Source: Chryseobacterium indoltheticum (GTDB lineage Bacteria; Bacteroidota; Bacteroidia; Flavobacteriales; Weeksellaceae). From it: a stretch of 64,000 nt of DNA. The position numbers and the translations under genes are program-made. The stretch covers positions 2,418,001-2,482,000 of the forward strand of contig NZ_CP033929.1 of the NCBI RefSeq assembly GCF_003815915.1, given 5' to 3'. Positions 1 through 9,191 of the stretch are shown piece by piece. The first letter of the stretch is position 1. Each line of letters opens with the position of its first letter. Under the pieces are notes generated by a model. That model worked only from the letters and a program-made list of their open reading frames with translations. It was not told the origin of the DNA and did no database searches.

Positions 1-1
1 A

Positions 2-466
2 CTTGTCTTAATAACAGTAATGTCATGTAACAACAAAAATCAAGAAAAAATGAATAAAGAAAATACAACAGGTCTTTTCCCGAAAGGAGACCAATTACCA
101 AATGAATGGTTTACCGGAAATGCTTTTTTATCTCCTTTGGTAGCCAAAGATAAAAACAATGAATTTTCTGCAGGAGCAGTCACTTTTGAAATTGGCGCAA
201 GAACCAATTGGCATATTCATCCTAAAGGTCAGGTTTTGATCGTAACAGAAGGTTCTGGTTTTTATCAGGAAAAAGGAAAACCTGCACAAATCATTAAAAA
301 AGGTGATGTTGTGAATATCCCTGAAAATGTTGAGCATTGGCACGGTGCATCAGATAAAACGTCGATGACGCATATTGCCATTACCAACTTTAAAGAAGAT
401 GTACAGGTAACTTGGCTGAAGCCGGTTACAGATGAAGAATTTAATCAAGTCAATAACGAACAGTAA
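2..466 (+). CDS. Cupin-domain lipoprotein, 5' end outside the window
   Basis: The protein is a single small cupin barrel. Motif 1 is visible as WHIHPKGQ followed by an E and GSG, and motif 2 as GDVVNIPENVEHWHG, so the usual metal-binding His residues are present. The first ATG in the window is at 20, but the frame stays open to the window edge and reads LVLITVMSC. That looks like the end of a lipoprotein signal peptide with the lipidated Cys at bases 26-28, so the true start probably lies upstream and the 148-residue version is truncated. The stop is 2 bases before the next start, so it is cotranscribed with the secreted alpha/beta hydrolase. Cupins of this type often accompany small oxidoreductases or hydrolases; the substrate cannot be told. 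Confidence 0.8.
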   Translation, partial: LVLITVMSCNNKNQEKMNKENTTGLFPKGDQLPNEWFTGNAFLSPLVAKDKNNEFSAGAVTFEIGARTNWHIHPKGQVLIVTEGSGFYQEKGKPAQIIKKGDVVNIPENVEHWHGASDKTSMTHIAITNFKEDVQVTWLKPVTDEEFNQVNNEQ

Positions 467-468
467 AA

Positions 469-1524
469 ATGAAGAAACTCACATTAATGTTTGCCGCAAT
501 ATTGTCTTTAAGTCAATTTACAGCGCAAAGCAAACAAAAATCATTTGATAAAAACTCAAAGAAAATGAATACAACAGAACATTATACATTCAAACTCAGT
601 GATAATGTAACCCGCAAAACAGTAACCTTCAAAAATCGATACGGAATTACCTTATCCGGAGATTTATATCTACCTAAAAATGCAGGAAACGAAAAATTAT
701 CAGCATTGGTAATCAGCGGTCCATTTGGTGCGGTAAAACAGCAATCTTCAGGATTATACGCCAATGAAATGGCAAAAAGAGGTTTTGCCGTGATTGCTTT
801 TGATCCGTCTTATACCGGTGAAAGTGGTGGTGAACCAAGAAATTTGGCATCACCAGAAATCAATACAGAAGATTTTAGTGCAGCAGTTGATTTTATAGGT
901 CTTCAAAAAAATGTAGACAGAAATAAAATAGGAATCATCGGTATTTGTGGTTTTGGAGGCTTTGCACTGAATGCGACGGCGGTAGATAAAAGAGTAAAAG
1001 CTGTTGCCACAACAAGTTTGTATGATATGACAAGAGTAATGTCAAAAGGATATAACGATTCTGTAACACCGGAACAGCGTACCAAGACTTTGGAAGATCT
1101 GAGCCAACAACGTTGGAAAGATGCCGAAAACGGAAACCCAGCCAAAGGTTCGAGAAATTTACCCGAAACGTTGAAAGGTGACGAGCCGCAATTTGTAAAA
1201 GAATATTTTGATTATTACAGAACGCCTCGTGGTTTTCATGCCAATTCACTGAATTCTAATGGAGCTTGGTTGATGACCAATCCGCTTTCGTTTATGAATA
1301 TGCCGATCTTAACGTATGTGAAAGAGATTTCTCCAAGACCTATGCTTTTGATTGCGGGCGAAAATGCCCATTCACGATATTTCAGTGAAGATATTTACAA
1401 ATCTGCAGCTGAGCCGAAAGAACTCATGATTATCCCAAATGCAGTTCACGTTGATTTGTATGATAAAGTAGATGTTATTCCTTTTGATAAGCTGGAAAAT
1501 TTCTTTACAACAAATCTGAAATAA
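469..1524 (+). CDS. Secreted alpha/beta hydrolase (dienelactone-hydrolase-like)
   Basis: The 351-residue protein starts with a Sec signal peptide ending near QFTAQS (about residue 20), so it is periplasmic or secreted. An alpha/beta hydrolase fold follows. The nucleophile elbow reads GICGFGG with Cys160 in the nucleophile place, as in dienelactone-hydrolase-like enzymes, and not the usual Ser. A likely acidic residue lies in the IAGENAHS strand and the catalytic His in NAVHVDLYDK near the C-terminus. It sits 2 bases after the cupin lipoprotein gene, and the pair ends at a strong terminator. The substrate is unknown. The family is often annotated only as alpha/beta hydrolase, and the Cys nucleophile is my reading of the motif. 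Confidence 0.85.
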   Translation: MKKLTLMFAAILSLSQFTAQSKQKSFDKNSKKMNTTEHYTFKLSDNVTRKTVTFKNRYGITLSGDLYLPKNAGNEKLSALVISGPFGAVKQQSSGLYANEMAKRGFAVIAFDPSYTGESGGEPRNLASPEINTEDFSAAVDFIGLQKNVDRNKIGIIGICGFGGFALNATAVDKRVKAVATTSLYDMTRVMSKGYNDSVTPEQRTKTLEDLSQQRWKDAENGNPAKGSRNLPETLKGDEPQFVKEYFDYYRTPRGFHANSLNSNGAWLMTNPLSFMNMPILTYVKEISPRPMLLIAGENAHSRYFSEDIYKSAAEPKELMIIPNAVHVDLYDKVDVIPFDKLENFFTTNLK

Positions 1525-1544
1525 CTATTTTTCTAAAAAATTCT

Positions 1545-1585
1545 AAAAAGGTTTATTTGCAATTGATATGCAGATAAACCTTTTT
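1545..1585. terminator. Bidirectional rho-independent terminator
   Basis: A perfect 12-bp stem (AAAAAGGTTTAT with ATAAACCTTTTT) encloses a 17-base loop. It has T-rich ends on both strands and lies between the convergent hydrolase and TonB-receptor genes, so it can serve both. Confidence 0.85.
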
Positions 1586-1586
1586 T

Positions 1587-3911
1587 TTATAACCTGTTTG
1601 AAGTTTCATTAACGCTGCTTTCTTTATAATTCGATTTTTCAAGCCTGCCAAAATTGTATTTTACAGCAACCGAAATTGTAGGCGTGTTTCCGTAAAAATT
1701 ACCGGTAGAAATAATTTTATCATACGTCATGTTTTGAATGTAATTCATCTGTTTAAAAATATCATTATATCTGAACGTAAAATCAAAATCTGATACAGAT
1801 TTGGTGATTCCGAAATTGACGGCGCAAACTGCATTGTTTTCGTATAAACCTTCTGTACGTTTGCTGATGTAAGAACCGTCCATTAATAAAGAAAAGCGTT
1901 TAGTGATTTTTAAAGTATTATTGGTATAAATATAAAGGTATGGAGTCGATTTTTTAATTAATGCTAAACTGTCTTCTGTTTTACCATAATTAACCGACAT
2001 ACTGTTTTGTGAAGACCATATTTTCCATTCAAAAGGAACATCTACACCGAGACTTGCGCCAATTTCTTTGTCAAAATTGATGAGTGTAAATTTTGAAATA
2101 TTTTTTTCATCATCATACACCAAAGTATAACCCATCGGATTTTTGCTTGTGTAAACCGATGCGTTAACAGACCATTTTTTTAAACTTGTACTAAAAGACA
2201 ACGTATTCGTGTAAGTAGGTATTAAATTTGGGTTTCCTACATATTCTATGTATGGACTTCCGTATAATCCTCCGGAAGACAGATTGCCGTAACCAGGTCT
2301 AGAGATTGTTTTTCTGAAGTTTAAAGTATAAACATAATCTTTATTTTGCTGAAAAGAAATTTCGGCATTGGGAAACCAGTCAACAGCATTTCGGGATAGA
2401 GTAGTGTCTTTTAAAATATTGTCAAAACCTTTGGCTGAAGTGGTTTCCATACGGATTCCTGCTTTAAAGTTCCATTTATTTTTTTCAGTACTTAGATTGA
2501 CATATGATCCGGTATTACTTTCTTTGAAGAAATAATTAAAAAATTCGGGAGCTTTTACATCAGCAAAATCGGTAATGTTATCAGTAGTAGTTGCAGCTTT
2601 TGTGAAACTTGTTCCAAGTTCTAATTTGTAATTTTCATTTAGTTTTTTTTCAAAATCTATTCTTCCGGAATAAACATCACCTGCGTATAATTGTCTTCGG
2701 AATTGGCTGAATTCATAACCGGAATCATCAATATTATTTAGAAATTCATAATCTACATTGCGGCTTTCTCTGGTGTATTGAAATCCTGTAAAAATATTGG
2801 CATCCCAATCTGCCAACTTCTTATTATAATTAAAAATAGAATTAATAGAAGCTCTTTTATTATCCTGATGATTTAAAGTCAATATATTGGAAGAAATCCC
2901 ATTTTCAGTATATTTTGTATTGGTATTGTTATCTCCTTTATCCGGGCGAAAATTACTGTTAAAAGTCAAAGTAAGATAATCTCCGTCATCATTTAATTCC
3001 TGATACAAACTTGCTCCGAAAATAGTTTGCGGACGATTGGTAATAGAAACGATGGTGTAATCTGAGGAAATATTTTTGCTTGGAACTGCATAACTATAAC
3101 CGTTACTTTCCCAATGTTGAACAGCATTGAATGCAGCATTGATTTTCCATTCTGTTTTATTTTTTTTCTGCTGAAAATTGGCATTAAAATAATTGCTGAA
3201 TCTTTTTTGAAAGGTTGCCGTTTCAGATAATGCTAACTTAGAACCATCTCTTTTGCTCTTTTTTAAATTGATTTTGATGACCGCTTTACCTTCAGATTCA
3301 TACTTTACTGACGGATTTCTAATGATTTCAACAGATTTTATATCTTCCACCGAAATTCCAGACAACGTAGAAAAATCTACCCGTTGATTATCAACATACA
3401 ATAAAGGACTTCCTTTACCCACTACAGAAACACCTTCACCGTTGGCGTCGAGCGTTACAAAAGGTAATTTTGTTAGCAATTCTGAAGATGTAGCCACTTT
3501 ATTTAAAGGTGAATCTGTAATATCTAACGTTATATTTCCGTTTTCTACACTGAATTTTTTCTTCTCACCAATGATTGTAACGGCTTCAATTTCTTTTATT
3601 TTCGGTTGATAAATTATATTAAAATTTTCATTGCGATTCAGTAAGAATGGTTTTTCTTTTTGCTCTGTATTGCCGGAAGAAATCTGAAGATAATAGGTAT
3701 TTGATTTCAGATCATTAAACTCAAACTTAGATTCTCGTGTAACAGTGGTTTTAATAAGTTGATTTTCATTATCATACAGATAAACATCAACCGGTGTATT
3801 CCAATTGCTGTTATTGCTATTTAAAACTGTACCGCTGATATTGAATTTTTGCTGCGCAGAAACAATTACAAAATTAAAAATGAATAATAAAAAGATTTGG
3901 TATTTGGTCAT
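1587..3911 (-). CDS. Outer-membrane beta-barrel TonB-dependent receptor-like protein
   Basis: The 774-residue protein has a signal peptide ending at VSAQQ and then a carboxypeptidase-regulatory-like beta-sandwich (about residues 22-100, starting FNISGTVLN). A plug-like domain follows (about 108-215, with LLYVDNQRV and SVEIIRNPS), then a long beta-barrel rich in aromatic residues to the C-terminus. This order fits the outer membrane beta-barrel family PF14905, close to TonB-dependent receptors but distinct from SusC. No SusD partner or anti-sigma/sigma pair is adjacent, so it is a stand-alone receptor of unknown ligand. The shared terminator lies just past its stop. The divergent neighbour is an AsmA protein, which gives no clue to the ligand. 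Confidence 0.85.
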   Translation of the reverse strand: MTKYQIFLLFIFNFVIVSAQQKFNISGTVLNSNNSNWNTPVDVYLYDNENQLIKTTVTRESKFEFNDLKSNTYYLQISSGNTEQKEKPFLLNRNENFNIIYQPKIKEIEAVTIIGEKKKFSVENGNITLDITDSPLNKVATSSELLTKLPFVTLDANGEGVSVVGKGSPLLYVDNQRVDFSTLSGISVEDIKSVEIIRNPSVKYESEGKAVIKINLKKSKRDGSKLALSETATFQKRFSNYFNANFQQKKNKTEWKINAAFNAVQHWESNGYSYAVPSKNISSDYTIVSITNRPQTIFGASLYQELNDDGDYLTLTFNSNFRPDKGDNNTNTKYTENGISSNILTLNHQDNKRASINSIFNYNKKLADWDANIFTGFQYTRESRNVDYEFLNNIDDSGYEFSQFRRQLYAGDVYSGRIDFEKKLNENYKLELGTSFTKAATTTDNITDFADVKAPEFFNYFFKESNTGSYVNLSTEKNKWNFKAGIRMETTSAKGFDNILKDTTLSRNAVDWFPNAEISFQQNKDYVYTLNFRKTISRPGYGNLSSGGLYGSPYIEYVGNPNLIPTYTNTLSFSTSLKKWSVNASVYTSKNPMGYTLVYDDEKNISKFTLINFDKEIGASLGVDVPFEWKIWSSQNSMSVNYGKTEDSLALIKKSTPYLYIYTNNTLKITKRFSLLMDGSYISKRTEGLYENNAVCAVNFGITKSVSDFDFTFRYNDIFKQMNYIQNMTYDKIISTGNFYGNTPTISVAVKYNFGRLEKSNYKESSVNETSNRL

Positions 3912-4125
3912 TAGAGTAGGCTTATATTTTTATAGACAATCGGCATGATAAAAATATTACATCTGATCATAATTACTGCGGCATTATAACAAATACCTGA
4001 GAATTATCTATTCCTGAGAAAACTAGTGCCACAAGGCATTCTAAAATATTTTCAATGGCTCGATTTTAGATGATAATCAATTATTATTATAGAATTTATA
4101 CGTATAATCACAAAATGATTCAGTC

Positions 4126-7017
4126 ATGCATAAGTTTAAAAAAATATTATTGAAAATTCTGAAATGGACCGGAATTTCCATTGCTTCCATTCTTTTTCTC
4201 ATGTTTATCATTCCGATTTTATTTCCCGGAAAGGTTTCTGAGCAAGTAAAACTTTTTGCCAATAAGCATCTTGCTGGTAAATTGGATTACAGAAAAACAC
4301 ATCTTACTTTTTTCAGACATTTCCCGTCATTGACAGTTTCAGTCGATGATTTTTTACTGAAAGGTTCAAAGCCTTTTCAAAATGATACCTTGCTTGCTGC
4401 AAAAGAAGTTGCAGTTGGTATTAATCTTAAAAATTTAATTTTTGACGGCGAAGTTAAAATTGATGAAATATATGTTACAGACGCTTATGCCAATGTTTTC
4501 GTCAATACTAAAGGTGAAGCCAATTATAATGTTTACGTTTCAAAACCTTCAGAAAAACCAAAAGATACAACAAGTACAGGTGCCTCAATAAAGCTTGATC
4601 TTATTAAATTAAGAAACTGGAATGTTAAATATAATGATCATGCTGCAAGAGTTTTGGTTGATGCAAAAGGTTTAAGTTATACCGGAAAAGGTGGGCTGAG
4701 TGAAGATATTTTTGATCTTGAAACTGACTTGGATATTGATAAATTAGACTTTAGTTTAAACAGAATTTATTACGCCAAACAAAAAACTTTACATGCAGAT
4801 TTAATTACCAGGATTAATACCAATGCGTTAACCTTTGTACTTAGAAAAAATGAGTTGAGAATTAATGATCTGCCTTTAAAATTTACGGGTTTTGTAAGTA
4901 TTTTAAAAGACGGTTATAATCTTGACATCAATGCCGCATCTGAAAAAACAACGATTCGCGATATGATTTCTGTGCTTCCGCCTCAATATTTAGATTGGGC
5001 AAAAGATACCAAAATTGAAGGTGACAGTGACTTCTTTTTCAGTCTGAAAGGAAGATTCAGTGAGCAAAAAAATCAAAAACCAAGATTAAAAGCAAAGTTG
5101 ATGGTAAAAGATGGCTTTGTATCCAACGGTAAAGCGCCGGTTCCGATGAATAATTTTAATATGGATCTCAATGTTGATTTACCTGATTTAAATACAGAAG
5201 AATTAGGACTTAATTTGAAAAATTTAAGCTTCGATCTTGGTCCGAGTAACAACTTTAAAGCGGTCGTAAAAACAAAAGGTTTAGACGAAATGCAAATCAA
5301 TGCGAATGTAAAAGGTGCGGTCAATTTACAGACTTTGACTCAGGCTTTAGGGTTAAAAGATATCGATGCGAGAGGCTTGATGGACACCAATATCAAAGCA
5401 AACGGAATTTTTAGTTTAGATAAAAAATTATTTCCAAAAACAAACGGTTATCTCAATCTGAAAAACGGTTGGCTAAAAACAAAATATTATCCAAATCCCA
5501 TTCAGAATATCAATATTGTCGCAAATATTATCAATACCGATGGTACTTTCAAGAGTTTAGGGGTAAAGCTTGATCCTTTTAAATTTAATTTTGAAGGAAA
5601 CCCTGTGTTTGTGAATGCAAATCTGCAGAATTTTGAAGACGTTCTTTATAAAGTGCGCGCAAAAGGAACTTTAAATGTTGGGCGAATTTATAAAGTTTTT
5701 GCCAAAAAAGGCTTGGATGTAAGCGGATTAATCATGGCTGATTTGTCTCTGAACGGTCGACAAAGTTATGCAACAACCGGTCAGTACAGCAGATTAGATA
5801 ATCGGGGAAATTTAATTTTAAAAAATATAAAAGCCACGACAGAATATCTTCCGAAATCATTTTACATTAAAGAAGGAAACTTCGAGTTTGAGAATGAAAA
5901 AATGTGGTTCAGGAAGTTTTTCGCGAATTACGGAAAGTCAGATTTTGCTTTAAATGGTTATCTATTAAATACAATTAATTATTTTATTGAAAGAAAAGGA
6001 ACGCTTCATGGAAAGTTTAAATTAAAATCACGATACATTCTCATTGATGAATTTATGGCACTGAAAGACGGTGATAATTCAAAAAAATCAATAGAAGTTG
6101 ATTATGCAAAAGTAGAAAATCCGAAAAGCAGCGGCGTTGTGATTATACCAAAAAATCTTGATGTTTCATTGGAAGCAGATGCTAAAAATGTTGAGTTTAA
6201 AGGCTTGAATCTTAATAATCTTTTCGGCTTGGCCTCGATTAACAAAGGTGAAGTTTTTCTTAAAAATACTTCATTTGACGTTGTGGGAAGCAGAATGAAA
6301 ATTGATGCCCGTTATCAGGATGAGTCACCATTGACAGCCAATTATGATGTTGCTCTGAACGTTTTAGATTTCGATGTTCAACGAGCGTATAATGAAATTG
6401 ATATGGTGCGTGAAATGGCAACTGCAGCCAAAAATGTGAAGGGAATTGTTTCTCTGAATTACAAATTAAAAGGAGATTTTGATAAAAATATGAAACCTAT
6501 TTATCCGTCTTTGGAGGGTGGAGGAGTTGTTAATCTTCGTGATGTGGAAGTGAAAAATCTTAAAATGCTTTCTGCAGTCGGTGATAATATTGGTGCAAAA
6601 GCGTTCAATGATCCTGATATGAAAGGAGTAAATATTGAAACGCACATCAAAAACAATCTGATTCACGTTGATAAATTTACGTTTAAAGTTTCTATTTTGA
6701 GACCTACCATCAGCGGAACAACCAGTTTTAATGGATTGCTTGATTTGAGAGTTCGTGTCGGGATTCTTCCTGGAGGATTGATTGGTTTCCCGATTGTTGT
6801 TACCGGAACTCATGAAAAACCAAAAGTGAAAATCTTCAGTAAAACCGGACAGGGAATTGTTGACGCTTTGTACAATCAAAAGTCAAACAAAGTAATTCGT
6901 GAAGAGAGACGTGCCGAGAAAAAGACAAAAAGACAGCAGCGAAAAGAAAAAGCAGCTCAGGAACAGAAAGCTAAAAATGCTGAAAAACAAATTAATACAG
7001 ATTTAAAAGAAAAATAA
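4126..7017 (+). CDS. AsmA-family inner-membrane protein
   Basis: The 963-residue protein has one N-terminal membrane segment (about residues 12-33), then a very long periplasmic region of repeated beta-strands. An AsmA N-terminal domain is recognisable (the stretch around RHFPSLTVSVDDF), and a C-terminal AsmA-like part ends near FPIVVTGTHEKP. The length matches the large AsmA/TamB-like bridge proteins that in Proteobacteria move phospholipids between the membranes; that role here is inference. The C-terminus (about 920-963) is an unusual Lys/Arg/Glu/Gln-rich tail (RREERRAEKK-type), probably helical and charged. It is monocistronic: divergent from the TonB receptor and followed by a strong terminator. 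Confidence 0.85.
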   Translation: MHKFKKILLKILKWTGISIASILFLMFIIPILFPGKVSEQVKLFANKHLAGKLDYRKTHLTFFRHFPSLTVSVDDFLLKGSKPFQNDTLLAAKEVAVGINLKNLIFDGEVKIDEIYVTDAYANVFVNTKGEANYNVYVSKPSEKPKDTTSTGASIKLDLIKLRNWNVKYNDHAARVLVDAKGLSYTGKGGLSEDIFDLETDLDIDKLDFSLNRIYYAKQKTLHADLITRINTNALTFVLRKNELRINDLPLKFTGFVSILKDGYNLDINAASEKTTIRDMISVLPPQYLDWAKDTKIEGDSDFFFSLKGRFSEQKNQKPRLKAKLMVKDGFVSNGKAPVPMNNFNMDLNVDLPDLNTEELGLNLKNLSFDLGPSNNFKAVVKTKGLDEMQINANVKGAVNLQTLTQALGLKDIDARGLMDTNIKANGIFSLDKKLFPKTNGYLNLKNGWLKTKYYPNPIQNINIVANIINTDGTFKSLGVKLDPFKFNFEGNPVFVNANLQNFEDVLYKVRAKGTLNVGRIYKVFAKKGLDVSGLIMADLSLNGRQSYATTGQYSRLDNRGNLILKNIKATTEYLPKSFYIKEGNFEFENEKMWFRKFFANYGKSDFALNGYLLNTINYFIERKGTLHGKFKLKSRYILIDEFMALKDGDNSKKSIEVDYAKVENPKSSGVVIIPKNLDVSLEADAKNVEFKGLNLNNLFGLASINKGEVFLKNTSFDVVGSRMKIDARYQDESPLTANYDVALNVLDFDVQRAYNEIDMVREMATAAKNVKGIVSLNYKLKGDFDKNMKPIYPSLEGGGVVNLRDVEVKNLKMLSAVGDNIGAKAFNDPDMKGVNIETHIKNNLIHVDKFTFKVSILRPTISGTTSFNGLLDLRVRVGILPGGLIGFPIVVTGTHEKPKVKIFSKTGQGIVDALYNQKSNKVIREERRAEKKTKRQQRKEKAAQEQKAKNAEKQINTDLKEK

Positions 7018-7035
7018 AAATAATCGTTTATTTCA

Positions 7036-7077
7036 ACAAAAAGAGGAATTGCTACAATTAGAAATTCCTCTTTTTGT
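7036..7077. terminator. Terminator between asmA-like gene and ydeI-like operon
   Basis: A perfect 15-bp stem (ACAAAAAGAGGAATT with its complement) encloses a 12-base loop. T-rich sequence follows on the + strand, just after the AsmA stop. It may also stop transcription from the convergent operon. Confidence 0.85.
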
Positions 7078-7168
7078 TTTAATTTTTCAAAGTTGACTTC
7101 ATTAATCTTTATTCATGAGATTATTCATTCTATTCTTTTGCATTCAGAATGATAGTTGCGTAATCAAA

Positions 7169-7750
7169 TCAATCATCAATTCCTTTTCCATCGAGAATAT
7201 TTTGGTAATATTTTTCAATTCTGGTTTCGCGCGTTTTGGATTGTTTAGCCTGATTAAAATAGAATAAATATCCTTTTTGTCTTCCCGGACTTAGAGCATA
7301 AAATGATTCGTTTAAAGTTTTGTCTTCATCTAAAGCTCGTTGAAATTCTTCAGGAAACGGATATTCGGAAACCTTTTTTAATTCTACTTTTTGACCTGAT
7401 TGTTCGATTTTTACAGCTTCCTGAATGTATTTTTTGATAATCGCTCGTTGTTTTTCTACTTCCTCAATATTTCTGAATCTGATCTGTCTTGCTGACTGTA
7501 CATTTTCAGTCTGCTGAATTAAAATATTTTGAGGATCTTTCATCAATACACCTTTATGAAAGAGCAACGCACAATATTCTTTAAAACCATGAATAAGCAC
7601 CACGTTTTTTTCGTCTAATGTGTAGCAAGGATGCATCCATTTGTAATCTTCTTCAAGAGAATCATTTTCGGTGATGATTTCCCGCAACAAATAAAATTCT
7701 TCCTTCCATTTCTTTGCTTTTTCGAAAAATTGTTCAGCTTGTAGATTCAT
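7169..7750 (-). CDS. YdeI/OmpD-associated family protein (DUF1801 plus OmdA domain)
   Basis: The 193-residue cytoplasmic protein has an N-terminal DUF1801-like half (about 10-110, with DYKWMHPCYTL and ALLFHKGVLM). Its C-terminal half is OmdA-like (about 130-190), carrying the diagnostic ALSPGRQKGYLFY and IEKYYQNIL stretches. The family has been loosely tied to antimicrobial-peptide resistance in other bacteria, but its biochemical role is not established. It is the last gene of a four-gene operon (ArsR, SRPBCC, DoxX, this gene) with a 1-base gap to the DoxX gene, so the ArsR regulator probably controls it. Confidence 0.85.
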   Translation of the reverse strand: MNLQAEQFFEKAKKWKEEFYLLREIITENDSLEEDYKWMHPCYTLDEKNVVLIHGFKEYCALLFHKGVLMKDPQNILIQQTENVQSARQIRFRNIEEVEKQRAIIKKYIQEAVKIEQSGQKVELKKVSEYPFPEEFQRALDEDKTLNESFYALSPGRQKGYLFYFNQAKQSKTRETRIEKYYQNILDGKGIDD

Positions 7751-7751
7751 T

Positions 7752-8135
7752 TTAATTGTTTTTTGAGATTATTCTTCTGTCTGAAGGTCTGAAGTACCAA
7801 GATAAAACGGTTACTAGTAATAAGATCAAAGCAGGAATAGCTTCTGTAAAAGATTGTCCTACTGCGAAATGAGAAATTGCTGCACCCGACATTGCAAAGA
7901 AAAAACCTGCATACGCCCATTCTTTCAGCAAAGGAAATTTGGGAATAAGAATGGCAATTACACCTAAAATTTTCCAGATTCCTAGGATGGATAAGACATA
8001 TAAAGGATAATGTAATTTGGTGATTATCTCGTTGTAACCACCTATTTGAAGCATTTGTTGTATTCCTCCTGCCAGCATTCCGACAGAAAGAAAAACAGTG
8101 ACAATCCAGTAAATGATTTTGTTTCTTTTGTCCAT
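7752..8135 (-). CDS. DoxX-like family membrane protein
   Basis: The 127-residue protein has four predicted membrane helices (about 8-27, 45-65, 72-92 and 98-116) and the DoxX-like pattern with a KLHYPLYVL loop after helix 1. DoxX-like proteins are small inner-membrane proteins. Some act with oxidoreductases, but many lie, as here, behind an ArsR regulator and an SRPBCC protein without a known function. Spacing is 13 bases from the SRPBCC gene and 1 base to the YdeI-like gene, which makes an operon very likely. Confidence 0.88.
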   Translation of the reverse strand: MDKRNKIIYWIVTVFLSVGMLAGGIQQMLQIGGYNEIITKLHYPLYVLSILGIWKILGVIAILIPKFPLLKEWAYAGFFFAMSGAAISHFAVGQSFTEAIPALILLLVTVLSWYFRPSDRRIISKNN

Positions 8136-8148
8136 TTTGCAGGTTATT

Positions 8149-8607
8149 TTAATTGGTGAAAATATTTTGAAGTTTGTCGTGCGCCATGCTCAAACCTTTT
8201 GCGAAAGGCATTTTTAAAAGCTGGTTTCTGTATTCTACCGATTTGAATATCTGCTGAATTGTCAGTTTGCTTTTTTTATTTCCAATTTCTTCAAACGTCA
8301 GAAACTCTAATTGCACCGGAAATGGACTGTTTTCCATTTCGAAAGTTCGGGTGATTTTTTCGTTCGGAATAAATTCGAGAATTACTCCGTTTGCAGAAAA
8401 CACCACTTGTCCGTCGTGAGAAGTTTCAAATTTCCAGCTTCCGTGTTTGTAGTTTTCAAGTTTTATTACTTTAGTATTCATCCATTGTTCAACGATTTCA
8501 GCATCTTCATATGCTTTAAAAAGTAACTCTAAAGACAAGTCAAATTCTCTGGTAATGAAAAGTTCCTGCGTGTTTTCTTCTGCTTTAATTTTTGTTTTAA
8601 GTTCCAT
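8149..8607 (-). CDS. SRPBCC (AHSA1/START-like) domain protein
   Basis: The 152-residue protein is a single helix-grip SRPBCC domain of the AHSA1 type. The N-terminal strand reads LFITREFDLSLELLFKAYED, and the C-terminal helix ends in MAHDKLQNIFTN. AHSA1-like SRPBCC proteins bind hydrophobic ligands or act as co-chaperones; no catalytic residue can be assigned. Its start lies 1 base after the ArsR stop. ArsR plus AHSA1-SRPBCC is a very common gene pair, and the SRPBCC protein is thought to sense or carry a small hydrophobic compound (inference). Confidence 0.88.
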   Translation of the reverse strand: MELKTKIKAEENTQELFITREFDLSLELLFKAYEDAEIVEQWMNTKVIKLENYKHGSWKFETSHDGQVVFSANGVILEFIPNEKITRTFEMENSPFPVQLEFLTFEEIGNKKSKLTIQQIFKSVEYRNQLLKMPFAKGLSMAHDKLQNIFTN

Positions 8608-8608
8608 A

Positions 8609-8932
8609 TTAGTCTTTGTTTTTGTAGTTTTTCATGATAGATTCCAGCGTGTTGAAACGCTCGTCCCACATTTTCCGGAAAGGTTCGATAAAGTCTGCTA
8701 TTTCTTTCATCTTTTGAGGATTAAGATGATAGATTATTTCTCGGCCGTTTTGCTCAGAAGTCAAAAGTTCGCATTCCGTTAAGATTTGAATATGCTTTGA
8801 AACAGTTGGTCGCGCAGTATCAAAATTTGAAGCAATTGCTCCGGCCGTCATCGATTGTGCGGCTACTAAAGCGAGAATTGATCTTCTTGTAGGATCGGCA
8901 ATAGCCTGAAAAACATCACGTCTTAAATTCAT
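8609..8932 (-). CDS. ArsR-family winged-helix transcriptional repressor
   Basis: The 107-residue protein is a compact winged-helix domain with the recognition helix around [13 protein letters not shown] and the wing around [12 protein letters not shown]. There are no Cys residues suited to a metal site, so it is not an obvious arsenic- or metal-sensing ArsR. It fits the group paired with SRPBCC genes that responds to other signals. It is first in a four-gene operon, and inverted GTAGTTA/TAACTAC sequences lie in its own promoter, so autoregulation is likely. The inferred leader is only about 13 bases. Confidence 0.9.
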   Translation of the reverse strand: MNLRRDVFQAIADPTRRSILALVAAQSMTAGAIASNFDTARPTVSKHIQILTECELLTSEQNGREIIYHLNPQKMKEIADFIEPFRKMWDERFNTLESIMKNYKNKD

Positions 8933-8945
8933 TATGAAGTCATTT

Positions 8946-8981
8946 GACTACAAATTTAAATGTAGTTATTTAACTACGCAA
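8946..8981 (-). promoter_or_regulatory. Promoter with ArsR-type operator for the ArsR-SRPBCC-DoxX-YdeI operon
   Basis: On the minus strand, TTG (8981-8979) is followed by exactly 20 bases and then TAAATTTG (8958-8951), which matches the Bacteroidota -33/-7 consensus. Between the two boxes lies a perfect inverted repeat GTAGTTA-2-TAACTAC (8962-8977). A third half-site (GTAGTC on the minus strand, 8946-8951) overlaps the end of the -7 box. A bound ArsR dimer would cover the promoter. The binding itself is inference. Confidence 0.65.
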
Positions 8982-9191
8982 GTATTTTTTGAAAAAATAA
9001 TAATTAGAAAAAGGAATAGTCTGTTTAGAAATATTCAAAAATGGTATTATAAGGCATTTTTTTCCAATTTATAAGACAGAAAATGTCTCTGAAATTTCAT
9101 CAAAACCAATCTCTTTAGAGTCGGAGAAATAATTCTGATGCAATTTAAAAAGGCTCAGAGAAGCATTGTATTTAAATAATAAGCTTTTAAA

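Noticed and set aside
8609..8932. ArsR protein as an arsenic or metal sensor
   Set aside because: No Cys metal-binding motif, and no arsenic or metal resistance gene in the operon.
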